From Saprospiraceae bacterium (GTDB lineage Bacteria; Bacteroidota; Bacteroidia; Chitinophagales; Saprospiraceae), in NCBI GenBank assembly GCA_016719855.1, contig JADJYH010000041.1:1-64000 (forward strand): a stretch of 64,000 nt of DNA. The letters run 5' to 3'. Under the pieces are notes generated by a model, which worked only from the letters and a program-made list of their open reading frames with translations, made no database searches and had not been told where the DNA came from. The translations under genes and the position numbers were made by a program. This document shows positions 7,471 through 16,288 of the stretch, piece after piece (position 1 is the first letter of the stretch; each line of letters opens with the position of its first letter).

Positions 7471-9195
7471 AATATCAAGCAATACCTCCCTGCCCTCGAC
7501 TGGCTCCCCAACTACAAAAAAGGCTGGCTTTCCGGCGACCTCTCGGCGGGTCTAACGGTGGGCGTCATGCTCATCCCGCAAGGCATGGCCTACGCCATGC
7601 TGGCGGGGCTGCCGCCCATCCACGGTTTGTACGCCGTGACCGTACCGCTGGTTTTGTATGCCCTGCTCGGCACGTCGAGGCAGTTGGCGGTAGGGCCGGT
7701 GGCAATGGTGGCGTTGCTGACGGCGTCGGGCATCGGGGCGCTGAAGCCAGAGACGCCGGAAGCTTACCTGCTGCTGGCACTGACGCTGGCGTTTTTGGTG
7801 GGTGCCCTCCAGTTTCTCATGGGCGTTTTCAGGCTGGGGTTTTTGGTGAATTTCCTTTCCCACCCGGTCATCAGCGGGTTCACGTCGGCAGCGGCCATCA
7901 TCATTGGGCTGAGCCAGTTGAAGCACCTGTTGGGCATCAAGATACCGAACAGTGAACATGCCAATGAAATCGTGCTGGCGACCATCGAACATATCGGCGA
8001 GACGAACCTGCTGGCGCTCGGCATCGGCATTGCCGCCATTATCGTCATCAAAAACGTCAAGAAAATACACAAAGCAATACCCGGTGCGCTCGTGGCCGTG
8101 GTGCTGGGCATCCTGGCGGTTTGGGGTTTGGGGCTGGTGGAAAAGGGCGTGAAAATCGTCGGGGAAGTGCCGTCGGGCTTGCCGGGGCTATCCATGCCGT
8201 CGTTCGATTTTGGGGCTTGGCAATCGCTTATCACCGCAGCGCTGACCATCTCGTTGGTGGGATTCATGGAGAGCTTTGCGGTAGCAAAAGCCATCCAGGC
8301 AAAACACAAGGACTACCAAGTGGACGCCAACCAAGAGCTTGTCGGGCTGGGCATCGCCAATGTAGGCGCAGCCTTTTTTCAGGGAATGCCCGTCACTGGC
8401 GGCTTTTCCCGCACGGCTGTCAACGACCAAGCTGGTGCAAAAACGGGCATGGCGAGCCTCATCAGCGCAGCGCTCATCGTGCTGACGCTGCTGTTCCTGA
8501 CGCCGCTTTTTTACAACCTGCCCAATTCGGTGCTGGCGGCGGTCATCCTCGTGGCCGTGGCTGGGTTGATTGATTTCAAGGAAGCCAAGCACCTCTGGCA
8601 CAACGACCGCTCCGACTTTTGGATGCTGCTGGCCACGTTCGCCATCACCTTGTCGCTGGGCATCGAGACGGGCATCGGCGCTGGCGTGGTGCTGTCGCTG
8701 GGCATGGTGGTCTATCGCTCCACCCGCCCACACGTCGCACTGTTGGGCCGGGTGCCTGGGTCGCCGTTTTACCGCAACGTGCAGCGTTTCAACAACCTGG
8801 AGCAGCGCCCCGACGTGCTGGTGGTGCGCTTCGACGGGCCGTTGTACTTTGCCAACGTGAATTATTTTAAGGATAAAATGGGCGAACTCATTGCCCAAAA
8901 AGGTGAAGCGCTGCGCCTCATCGTCCTCAACTCCGATAGCATCAGCTACCTCGACAGCAGCGCAATTCACGCCCTCGAAGAATGGGTGCTGGACAACCGA
9001 AGCCGGGGCGTACAGGTGTTTTTCACCAGCGTCATCGGCCCGGTGCGGGATACATTGAACCGCTGGGAATTGACCGAGACCATCGGCGAAAAGCAATTTT
9101 TCATGAGCAACCAACAGGCGATTGATACTTTCGACGGGGTTTCCGCCAATGGGGTGGTGAAGGATTATCGGGAATATATTTTGCAGTCGAACTAG
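7468..9195 (+). CDS. SulP family anion transporter with STAS domain
   Basis: A 575-residue inner-membrane transporter for sulfate, bicarbonate or a related anion. The SulP signature GVMLIPQGMAYAMLAGLPPI is at the first helix, ten to fourteen hydrophobic segments follow to about residue 430, then a cytoplasmic STAS domain (PDVLVVRFDGPLYFAN through YLDSSAIHALEEW). I choose the ATG at 7468 (MNIKQYLPALDWLPNY), which matches the family start; an in-frame ATG at 7390 lies inside the predicted -7 element. In the context of persulfide-oxidising genes it may export or import sulfate or sulfite; carbonic anhydrase upstream makes bicarbonate an alternative. Confidence 0.93.
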   Translation: MNIKQYLPALDWLPNYKKGWLSGDLSAGLTVGVMLIPQGMAYAMLAGLPPIHGLYAVTVPLVLYALLGTSRQLAVGPVAMVALLTASGIGALKPETPEAYLLLALTLAFLVGALQFLMGVFRLGFLVNFLSHPVISGFTSAAAIIIGLSQLKHLLGIKIPNSEHANEIVLATIEHIGETNLLALGIGIAAIIVIKNVKKIHKAIPGALVAVVLGILAVWGLGLVEKGVKIVGEVPSGLPGLSMPSFDFGAWQSLITAALTISLVGFMESFAVAKAIQAKHKDYQVDANQELVGLGIANVGAAFFQGMPVTGGFSRTAVNDQAGAKTGMASLISAALIVLTLLFLTPLFYNLPNSVLAAVILVAVAGLIDFKEAKHLWHNDRSDFWMLLATFAITLSLGIETGIGAGVVLSLGMVVYRSTRPHVALLGRVPGSPFYRNVQRFNNLEQRPDVLVVRFDGPLYFANVNYFKDKMGELIAQKGEALRLIVLNSDSISYLDSSAIHALEEWVLDNRSRGVQVFFTSVIGPVRDTLNRWELTETIGEKQFFMSNQQAIDTFDGVSANGVVKDYREYILQSN

Positions 9196-9346
9196 GCCAA
9201 CCCGCCTGTTTCCATCTTTTTTAAGCCCGATCAATAATTATCCTACAAAATCCTCAACTCCAACAAAAAATTACCTTCTCTTTGTAGTGCCTTCCACAGG
9301 GAACAACAATAGGGTTGTGACAAATGGAGGCATAAATTCTCAAACA

Positions 9347-10237
9347 ATGCTTCGATACAAAGCCGATATTCGTTCCGTCTTTTTCATGTTCCTCACCACC
9401 TTTCTGTTGGTATACCTTTGGCGCAATGGCAGTGAAATGAGCACGCTGATGTTCGTCCCGCTTTACGCCCTCCAACTATACATGGCCGTGGTCGTCGCCG
9501 TGATGGTACACAACCACCAGCACCTGCCCATGTGGAAGAACAAATTGCTCAACATCCTCACCGACAACTGGCTGACGGCTTTCTACGGCTTCCCGGTCTT
9601 TGGCTGGATACCCACGCACAACTCCAACCACCATGTGCACATCAACAAAGAGGAGGATTATACGCGCACCTACCAGGTGACAGAGAAAAACAACCTGCTC
9701 ACCCTGATGACCTATCCATCGCTCAGCGGCATGAAGCAGCAAAAAGCAATCTTCAACTACATGGTGTCGCTTTGGAGCGAAAACAGGCGCAAGTTCTGGT
9801 TCCACCTGCTTCAGGTGATCACCATGGTGGCTGTTGTTGTTGTCGCCTTGCTAATCGACTGGCGCAAGGCGATATGGTACGTCATCATCCCGCAGCAGAT
9901 ATCCTTGTTCAGTGTGCTGATTTTCAACTACGTGCAGCATATCCACGCCGATGAGGAGTCGCCCATCAACCACTCCCGCAACTTCACCGGCTGGGGACTG
10001 AACTTCACCTTGCCCAACAACGGCTTCCACACGGCACACCACATGTCGCCCGGCATCCACTGGAGCAAATTGGCCGAGAAGCACAAGGAAATCGAAAGCC
10101 AAATTGACCCACGCCTCAATGAAAAGAGCTTCCTGTGGTTCATCTTCCGCACCTATTTCTTGGGTGCTATCATTCCTGCTTGCCGCACCCAGAACATGCG
10201 CTTCGAGCGGATGGGGAAGATGGCAAAAGCGGCCTAA
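9347..10237 (+). CDS. Membrane fatty acid desaturase family protein
   Basis: A 297-residue multi-pass di-iron membrane enzyme. Histidine boxes: HNHQH near residue 56, HNSNHHVH near 90, and HTAHH near 230, the pattern of acyl desaturases and hydroxylases. About four transmembrane helices surround them. I choose the ATG at 9347; the in-frame ATG at 9287 lies at the predicted transcript start after a TCTCTTTG -7 element. The substrate is unknown; membrane-lipid desaturation or carotenoid or sphingolipid hydroxylation are all possible. Oxygen-dependent, so its position beside a low-oxygen cluster is notable. Confidence 0.85.
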   Translation: MLRYKADIRSVFFMFLTTFLLVYLWRNGSEMSTLMFVPLYALQLYMAVVVAVMVHNHQHLPMWKNKLLNILTDNWLTAFYGFPVFGWIPTHNSNHHVHINKEEDYTRTYQVTEKNNLLTLMTYPSLSGMKQQKAIFNYMVSLWSENRRKFWFHLLQVITMVAVVVVALLIDWRKAIWYVIIPQQISLFSVLIFNYVQHIHADEESPINHSRNFTGWGLNFTLPNNGFHTAHHMSPGIHWSKLAEKHKEIESQIDPRLNEKSFLWFIFRTYFLGAIIPACRTQNMRFERMGKMAKAA

Positions 10238-10265
10238 CATTTTGCAAGGATTAAGTTTTATTGGG

Positions 10266-10307
10266 ATTTCAAGTGCCAAGCGGTTCTGACCGCTTGGCAC
10301 TTGAAAT
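10266..10307. repeat. Perfect 19-bp palindrome
   Basis: Arms ATTTCAAGTGCCAAGCGGT and its exact reverse complement, separated by TCTG. There is no T-run on either side, so a terminator is unlikely. It resembles REP-type intergenic palindromes. It lies between the desaturase and the ORF6N gene. Confidence 0.8.
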
Positions 10308-10352
10308 AGGTGGAAGCGCTATATTTGGCAACAGAACCAAAACTATGAGAAA

Positions 10353-10843
10353 ATGGAACTACAACTCATCCAACAGAAAATACATGAAATTAGGGGCAAA
10401 AAATCATGCTTGACTTTGACCTTGCCGAGATGTACGGAACCGAAACTAGGCTACTAAAGTTAGCGGTCAATCGCAATATCCAGCGCTTCCCTTCCGACTT
10501 CATGTTTGAATTGACCAAACAAGAGTTTGAAGCTTTGAGATCACAAATTGTGATCTCAAAGCGTGGTGGTACGAGGTACTTCCCTTACGCCTTCACTGAA
10601 CAAGGTGTCGCCATGCTCTCCTCCGTCGTGAACAGCGACAAAGCCATCGCCGTCAACATCGCCATCATGCGGGCATTCGTGGCCATTCGCAACTACGCAC
10701 TCACCTACACCGAACTCGCACAGCGCCTCGGCGAACTCGAAATCCGCTTCGAAGATGTGGAGCAGGCGCTGACCCTGCTCATGCACGAGCGCAAGGACAA
10801 AAAAGAATGGGAAAAGCGAGAGCGCATCGGGTTCAAGAAATAA
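10353..10843 (+). CDS. ORF6N domain protein (frameshifted near the start)
   Basis: A DNA-binding-type accessory protein of about 163 residues. It begins MELQLIQQKIHEIRGKK, then after one base missing in the A-run at about 10400 continues MLDFDLAEMYGTETRLLKLAVNRN and FTEQGVAMLSSVVNSDKAI, the ORF6N signature. The C-terminus is a short coiled coil (LGELEIRFEDVEQALTLL). ORF6N proteins occur on mobile elements and as solitary genes in Bacteroidota; their task is not established. The uninterrupted part starts at 10406. Confidence 0.85.
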
Positions 10844-10926
10844 GTACACAGCACCCCAAACTTTTTCCTTTTCACGTTGTCCTTTTTCCTTTCCATTATC
10901 TTCGCCTTTCAAAAAAAATCTTCGAC

Positions 10927-12015
10927 ATGAAATACTGCCGCCTCACATTGTTGTTCCTGCTGGTTGCCACCAGCCTCACTGCACAGCGCCCCGAACGCCT
11001 CAACGCCGCCGAAATCTACCAAGCCATCGAAAAGCTAAACGTGCTCGGCTCGGCGCTCTACGTGGCCGCCCACCCCGACGACGAGAACACCCGCCTCATC
11101 ACCTGGCTCTCCAACGACCAGCACATGAACACGGCCTACCTCTCGCTCACCCGCGGCGACGGTGGCCAAAACCTCATCGGCACCCAAATCGAGGAGCTGC
11201 TCGGCGTCATCCGCACGCAGGAGCTACTGGCCGCCCGCCGCACCGACGGCGGCACACAAATGTTCAGCCGGGCCAACGACTTCGGCTACTCCAAGCACCC
11301 CGACGAGACCCTCAAAATCTGGAACAAGGACGAAGTGCTGGCCGACGTGGTCTGGGCCATCCGTAAGTGGCAACCCGACGTAATCGTCAACCGCTTCGAC
11401 CACGAGTCGGCTGGGAGGACGCACGGCCACCACACAGCCTCCGCCATGCTCGCCTACGAGGCGTTCGAGCTGGCCGCCGACCCCAATGTTTACCCCGAAC
11501 AATTGAAGTACGTGCAAGTCTGGCAGCCACAACGCCTTTTCTTCAACACTTCGTGGTGGTTTTATGGCAGCCAGGAGAAGTTCGACGCCGCCGACAAGTC
11601 GAAAATGGTGGCCGTGGACGCAGGCACTTATTTGCCCCTCCGGGGAAAATCCATCGGTGAAATAAGCGCCGAGAGCCGCTCCATGCACAAGTCGCAGGGT
11701 TTTGGCTCGGTGGGCAGCCGTGGCGAGACGATGGAATACCTCAACCTGCTAAAAGGCGACTTTCCCGCCGACAAAAACGACCTTTTTGCTGGCATCAATA
11801 CTACTTGGACGAGGGTGTCCGGCGGAGGCCCCATCGGTGATTTGGTGAAAAAAGTACAGGCCAATTACGACTTCAACAACCCCGGCGGCAGTGTTCCGTT
11901 GCTCATGGAGGTGCTGAAAAATCGAAGCTGCCGTGGGGCCCGACGGTTACTGGAAGCGGGCAAAGCTCTTCGAAACCAAACGGATCATCGCCAACTGTCT
12001 CGGCCTGTTTTATGA
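10927..12015 (+). CDS. PIG-L/LmbE-like deacetylase, N-terminal fragment
   Basis: First part of a secreted protein of roughly 830 residues that runs to 13433 through three frameshifts. Signal peptide MKYCRLTLLFLLVATSLTAQ, then the LmbE domain: zinc motif AAHPDDENTR near residue 50 and the distal THGHHTASAMLAYEAF. Such enzymes remove N-acetyl groups from sugars in periplasm or on the surface. The break is at about 11920 in an A-run (one base gained or two lost); residues after LKN are out of frame. Start chosen at 10927 because it gives the signal peptide. Confidence 0.85.
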   Translation: MKYCRLTLLFLLVATSLTAQRPERLNAAEIYQAIEKLNVLGSALYVAAHPDDENTRLITWLSNDQHMNTAYLSLTRGDGGQNLIGTQIEELLGVIRTQELLAARRTDGGTQMFSRANDFGYSKHPDETLKIWNKDEVLADVVWAIRKWQPDVIVNRFDHESAGRTHGHHTASAMLAYEAFELAADPNVYPEQLKYVQVWQPQRLFFNTSWWFYGSQEKFDAADKSKMVAVDAGTYLPLRGKSIGEISAESRSMHKSQGFGSVGSRGETMEYLNLLKGDFPADKNDLFAGINTTWTRVSGGGPIGDLVKKVQANYDFNNPGGSVPLLMEVLKNRSCRGARRLLEAGKALRNQTDHRQLSRPVL

Positions 12016-12580
12016 GGCGGTGGCGAGTGAGACTTCCGCCACGCCCGGCCAAGAAGTGAACCTGACCTTGGAGGCCATCAACCGCAGCAGCGCCAACTGT
12101 GTGCTGAAATCGGTGCGCTACCTGCCGCTTGGCCTCGACTCGACGCTGAACGCAACATTGGCCAACAACAAGAATTTTTCCTTCAAAAAGAAACTCACAC
12201 TACCTACCGATTTGCACTACACCAACTCCTACTGGCTCGATGAAAACTGGGCGATCGGCATGTACACCGTACCGGAACAAGCCCTACGTGGCGTTCCAGA
12301 AACGCCCCGGACGCTCAAGGTGGAATTTTTGTTTATGGTTGAAAATCAGCCATTTACGCTGGAACGGGAAGTTGTTTACAAAAAAGACGACGACGTGAAT
12401 GGAGAGGTTTACCGCCCTTTCGAGGTGACGCCGCCCGTGTTCGCAAACATGGCGGACGAGGCGATTTTGTTCCCCGACACGAAGCCCCGCACGGTGGGTG
12501 TGGTGGTAAAGTCCGGTGTGCCAAACCTGAGCGGCAAACCCTCGCTCGACCTCCCAAGGGCTGGCGGGCCGAACCAGTAG
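11933..12580 (+). CDS. PIG-L/LmbE-like deacetylase, middle fragment
   Basis: Direct continuation of the deacetylase in the next frame. It contains a beta-sandwich-like section (VNLTLEAINRSSANCVLKSV) that resembles accessory domains of large LmbE proteins. The in-frame protein resumes at about 11921 and stops at 12580 because one A is missing at about 12557 (expected LPKGWRAEPV). Confidence 0.8.
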   Translation: MGPDGYWKRAKLFETKRIIANCLGLFYEAVASETSATPGQEVNLTLEAINRSSANCVLKSVRYLPLGLDSTLNATLANNKNFSFKKKLTLPTDLHYTNSYWLDENWAIGMYTVPEQALRGVPETPRTLKVEFLFMVENQPFTLEREVVYKKDDDVNGEVYRPFEVTPPVFANMADEAILFPDTKPRTVGVVVKSGVPNLSGKPSLDLPRAGGPNQ

Positions 12581-12596
12581 CTGTTGATTTTGCCCT

Positions 12597-13433
12597 TAAA
12601 ACTAAAAGGGCGAGGAACAGAACGTAACGTTCCAGGTTTTTGCGCCTTCGGCAAACGGCGAGGGCAAAATCACGCCGGTGGCCACGGTGAACGGCCAGCG
12701 CTATGCCAAGTCGTTGGTGAGCATCGAGTACGACCACATCCCGGCGCAGACCATCCTGCTGCCCGCCGAGGCCAAGGTCGCTCGCACCGACCTCACACGG
12801 GGCGGTGACCGCATCGGCTATATCATGGGCGCTGGCGACAAGGTGCCTGCCAGCCTCCGCCAAGCGGGCTATACCGTTGACGTTTTGGAAGACCGGGACA
12901 TCACTTTGGAAAACCTGAAAAAATACGACGCCGTGGTCATCGGCATCCGTGCCTACACCACGGTGGAGCGCCTGAAATTCCAACAGCCGAAACTGTTTGA
13001 TTATGCCAAGCAAGGTGGCGTAGTGGTCGTGCAGTACAACACCACTGGCACACTCATTCCCGATGCCGAATTGACGCCCTACAAGCTGAAACTGGGCCGT
13101 GACCGGGTGACGGTGGAGGAGACCGAGGTGCGCCTACTGGCTGCGGAACACCAGGTTTTGAACTCGCCTAATAAAATAACTGCGAAGGACTTCGAGGGTT
13201 GGGTGCAGGAGCGGGGGCTTTATTTCCCCAGCGAATGGGGACCTGAGTTCACCCCAATCCTGAGCTGCAACGACCCCGGCGAGCCTGCCCGTGACGGCAG
13301 CCTCTTGGTGGCAAAGTACGGCGAAGGCTGGTACGTGTACACGGGGCTGTCGTTCTTCCGGGAGCTGCCGTCGGGGGTGCCAGGGGCGTACCGGTTGTTT
13401 GCGAACTTGGTGGGGCTAGGGAAGATAAAATAG
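12597..13433 (+). CDS. PIG-L/LmbE-like deacetylase, C-terminal fragment
   Basis: Last part of the same protein, resuming after another missing A at about 12597 (KGEEQNVTFQVFAPSANGEG). The C-terminal domain has a ThuA/GATase-like look: VVIGIRAYTTVERL, GGVVVVQYNTT and a final GEGWYVYTGLSFFRELPSGV with no sorting domain. The ATG at 12678 is internal. Confidence 0.8.
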
Positions 13434-13535
13434 GAGAACAAAGTTCCCCAAAAAAATAACTGATGAAAGCCTTGCGGCGGACGGTTTGCTGCGGGGGAGG
13501 TGGCGTAGAATGACTCTAATATTCCTATCCTCCAC

Positions 13536-14198
13536 TCATTTCTTGTCTTTCTTTTTAAAATCACCATTTTTCCAAGCATCGAAAAACTGCTTCCAAGCGA
13601 TGGGATTGTAGATGTTCATTGGGGGTTGCTGGCCGATGTAGTAGTAGCTGCGGGCTTGTTGGCGCAGGTAGTAGTTGGCGTGCTCGGCACCGACGGAGGG
13701 CACGGTGTAGCGCATGCGTTCCATGGCATCGTTTGCCACGTTGCGGAGCGCCCGCTCCTCCATTTCGGAGGTCACGTCCATGGCGAGGAACTCCAGCTTG
13801 AAATGTTCCTTGCTCGGCCACGGGAACACCACCGTTTCCGGTAGGTTGATAAGGTCTTGGGACATCAGTTGTACGAGCGAGTAGCGGCTGTCCTTGAGGT
13901 TGGTCGGTATTTTGAACTCGACCGATTTGTAGCCCACCGCCGTGAACTCAATCACGTCGCCCTTCTCCACCACGATAGAGAAAAAGCCGCTAAAATCGGT
14001 GTAGGTGCCCCGTGATTTGCCCTTCACCGCAATATTGGTGTACGGAACGGGAATCAGCTCGGCGGTACTGCCGTCCAGCACCATGCCTGAGAACTGCACG
14101 AGATTGCTGTCCTGCACCACCCGCTGGGCGGCAAGTGTTCCACAAAAAAGGAGGCTGAAAAAAAGCAGGCCGAAGATTTTGATTTTCATAAATTTCAA
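13536..14198 (-). CDS. Secreted protein with carboxypeptidase-regulatory-like domain
   Basis: A 220-residue exported protein. Signal peptide IKIFGLLFFSLLFCGTLAAQ; residues about 35-115 are a carboxypeptidase-D-regulatory-like beta-sandwich (FSGMVLDGSTAELIPVPYTNIAVKG...GTYTDFSGFFSIVVEKGDVIEFTAVGYK), as also found at the N-terminus of TonB-dependent receptors. The C-terminal half (NVANDAMERMRYTV...YYLRQQARSYYY) is charged and aromatic and I do not recognise a function. Stands alone between two forward genes. Confidence 0.8.
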   Translation of the reverse strand: MKFMKIKIFGLLFFSLLFCGTLAAQRVVQDSNLVQFSGMVLDGSTAELIPVPYTNIAVKGKSRGTYTDFSGFFSIVVEKGDVIEFTAVGYKSVEFKIPTNLKDSRYSLVQLMSQDLINLPETVVFPWPSKEHFKLEFLAMDVTSEMEERALRNVANDAMERMRYTVPSVGAEHANYYLRQQARSYYYIGQQPPMNIYNPIAWKQFFDAWKNGDFKKKDKK

Positions 14199-14222
14199 GG
14201 TTCTGTTCGAGAATGGAGATGC

Positions 14223-14280
14223 ACATTTGTCAAACTCCTCAATCCCTCAATCTCATAAATTCTCAAACGCTCAGTTTAAG
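14223..14280. repeat. Reiterated CTCAAT words
   Basis: CTCCTCAATCCCTCAATCTCATAAATTCTCAAACGCTC in the gap between divergent genes. Same style as the other word-repeat gaps but without a clear second arm. Confidence 0.4.
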
Positions 14281-14337
14281 ACGCCGCACCGTCCCCGAAA
14301 GTTGGTAGCGGCTGCCAAAATTAGGACATTTGTAACG

Positions 14338-14613
14338 ATGAAACGACCTTACCTCTTCTGCTTTTTGATTTTTTGTGCGCTGGCGGACAAGCTTTCTGCA
14401 CAGCCTGCCCCCGACGTGCGGGTGTTTTCGGGGGAAACCGCCGAGGCGGAGGCTTGGGAGCTTGCCCGCCAATCCATCATCTTGTTCAGCAATAGCGATG
14501 GACTTTTGCCGCTGAAAAAGCTCAATGAGCGGTGGCTTACGTGGCAGTGCTTTGGGCTTGGCGAGCGAAACGTTTTTGAGGAAACACTGAATAAATACTG
14601 CCCGGAATCGTAA
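14338..14613 (+). CDS. N-terminal fragment of the serine hydrolase gene
   Basis: Signal peptide MKRPYLFCFLIFCALADKLS, then a section ARQSIILFSNSDGLLPLKKL that looks like the start of the C-terminal domain of family 3 glycoside hydrolases. The frame is lost near 14602 and the protein continues in 14604..16142. The family 3 catalytic N-terminal domain is absent between signal peptide and this section. Confidence 0.7.
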   Translation: MKRPYLFCFLIFCALADKLSAQPAPDVRVFSGETAEAEAWELARQSIILFSNSDGLLPLKKLNERWLTWQCFGLGERNVFEETLNKYCPES

Positions 14614-16142
14614 TAGGCATCAATGGTGATAGCACCAAGGAGGGTAGTGCCGAGTTAAAGGATTTTGAAAAACAACTCATTTTGTTGGGGCCAAAACGCT
14701 GTGTTGTGGTCATTTTTGGCGACCCAATGACGATTTTCAAGTTGATAATAGTGCAGGAGGGCTTTCCGTTGATGCTCGTACCCAAAGCCGACAGCCTTGG
14801 TCAATCGCTTGCGGCGCAATTGGTTTTTGGCGGCTGTGCTGCGAGTGGCCTCACCAACGAAGGCAGGATGCAAAGCGAACTACCCCCATTTTTGAGGCAG
14901 TACAATGGCCTCACCACCCAAGCGACCCGCCTCGGCTACTGCCCGCCCGCCCTCGTTGGCCTCGATGCCCAACTGCTCGAAGACAGCATCCGGGCCATCG
15001 TGGAGGAAGGCATCCGGGCGCAGGCATTTCCTGGAGCGCAGGTGCTGGTGGCCAAGGACGGTATGGTTGTTTTCCACGAGACTTACGGCTTCCATACCTA
15101 CGACAGCCTCCGGCCTGTCCGCCCCGACGACCTCTACGACTTCGCCTCTGTGACCAAAGTGACCTCCACGCTGCCTGCCCTGATGAAGCTGTACGGGGAG
15201 GGTAAATTCGAACTCGACGCTCCGCTCAAAAAGTACCTGCCCTTTTTCAAAAAAACAGACAAGGCGGATGTGACCTATCGGCATTTCCTTGCGCACAATG
15301 GCCGCTTGAAACCGAGCATAGTTTTCTGGCGGGAGGCGAAGAACGAACATGGTGGTTGGAAGAAACGCAGCTTCCGCACAGTCGAATCACGGCGCTACCC
15401 CATCCGCATCACGGACAGCTTGTTTTTGTTCAAAAACTATAAAAAGCGGATTTACAGGGGAATACGTGACTTGCCGCTCAGTCAGAAGCCAGGCTACGTT
15501 TACTCCGACCTCTCGTTCATCCTCTACCCGGCGGTGGTGGAGCGGCTGACGGGCGAGCCGCTGGAGTCCTATTTGAAAGCGACTTTTTACCGACCGCTTG
15601 GTGCGTTTACCCTGACCTACAACCCGCTGAGCAGCTTCCCTGCGGAACGCATTGTGCCAACGGAGCGGGACACTTTTTTTAGAAAAATACAAGTGCAAGG
15701 CACGGTACACGACGAGACGGCGGCGATGCTGGGCGGAGTGTCTGGCCATGCGGGGCTGTTCGGCTCGGCGGGCGACTTGGCGAAGCTGGTGCAAATGTAC
15801 CTCAACGGCGGCGAGTACGGCGGTGAGCGTTTCATCCCCGAAGCGGCGGTGCGGGAGTTCACCCGCTGCCAGTTTTGTCCCGATGGCAATCGCCGGGGCC
15901 TTGGCTTCGACAAGCCACTCATCGAATACGACCCCGAACTGAGCTACGTGGCGAAGTCGGCCAGCCCGGAAAGTTTCGGGCACTCAGGGTACACTGGCAC
16001 GTTCTTTTGGGCCGACCCGAAATACAATTTGGTGGTGATTTTTTTGAGCAACCGGGTCTATCCCGACCGCTCGCACACGGGGCTGTCCGATTTGAACATC
16101 CGACCGAGGGTGCAGCAAGTGGTGTACGATGCGATGAAGTGA
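14604..16142 (+). CDS. Serine hydrolase, beta-lactamase/penicillin-binding fold
   Basis: Continuation of the gene begun at 14338. The first about 90 residues (VIGINGDSTKEGSAELKDF..., CVVVIFGDPMTIFKL) read like the rest of a GH3 C-terminal alpha/beta domain. From about 14960 a class C beta-lactamase-like domain follows: SVTK (SxxK) in YDFASVTKVTSTLPALM, YSD for YxN, and HSGYTGT for the KTG box. Such fusions in Bacteroidota combine a beta-N-acetylglucosaminidase-like domain with a peptidase-like domain and are thought to act on peptidoglycan fragments. Here the glycosidase part is only a remnant, so I expect esterase or peptidase activity only. Confidence 0.82.
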   Translation, partial: GIVIGINGDSTKEGSAELKDFEKQLILLGPKRCVVVIFGDPMTIFKLIIVQEGFPLMLVPKADSLGQSLAAQLVFGGCAASGLTNEGRMQSELPPFLRQYNGLTTQATRLGYCPPALVGLDAQLLEDSIRAIVEEGIRAQAFPGAQVLVAKDGMVVFHETYGFHTYDSLRPVRPDDLYDFASVTKVTSTLPALMKLYGEGKFELDAPLKKYLPFFKKTDKADVTYRHFLAHNGRLKPSIVFWREAKNEHGGWKKRSFRTVESRRYPIRITDSLFLFKNYKKRIYRGIRDLPLSQKPGYVYSDLSFILYPAVVERLTGEPLESYLKATFYRPLGAFTLTYNPLSSFPAERIVPTERDTFFRKIQVQGTVHDETAAMLGGVSGHAGLFGSAGDLAKLVQMYLNGGEYGGERFIPEAAVREFTRCQFCPDGNRRGLGFDKPLIEYDPELSYVAKSASPESFGHSGYTGTFFWADPKYNLVVIFLSNRVYPDRSHTGLSDLNIRPRVQQVVYDAMK

Positions 16143-16145
16143 GTT

Positions 16146-16285
16146 GGCAGTTCGACAGTGTGCAGTTGGCAGTCAGTTAGCAGTTGTTTGGGAATGCATC
16201 AACGGAGGTGGAAGCAGTCACCTCGTAATTTATGAACTGGCCGACTTATTGACTGCTAACTGAGGACTGCCAACTGCCAACTAAA
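16146..16285. repeat. Word-repeat hairpin (AGTTGGCAG / CTGCCAACT)
   Basis: Left arm carries GTTGGCAG three times with variants, right arm GACTGCTAACTGAGGACTGCCAACTGCCAACT. The arms are reverse complements, about 60 bases apart, between two convergent genes. Confidence 0.65.
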
Positions 16286-16288
16286 AAA

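Noticed and set aside
8188..9234. Open frame of 348 residues on the minus strand inside the SulP gene
   Set aside because: It lies opposite a well-conserved transporter, is rich in His, Gln and Arg as expected for a GC-rich antisense shadow, and shows no domain.
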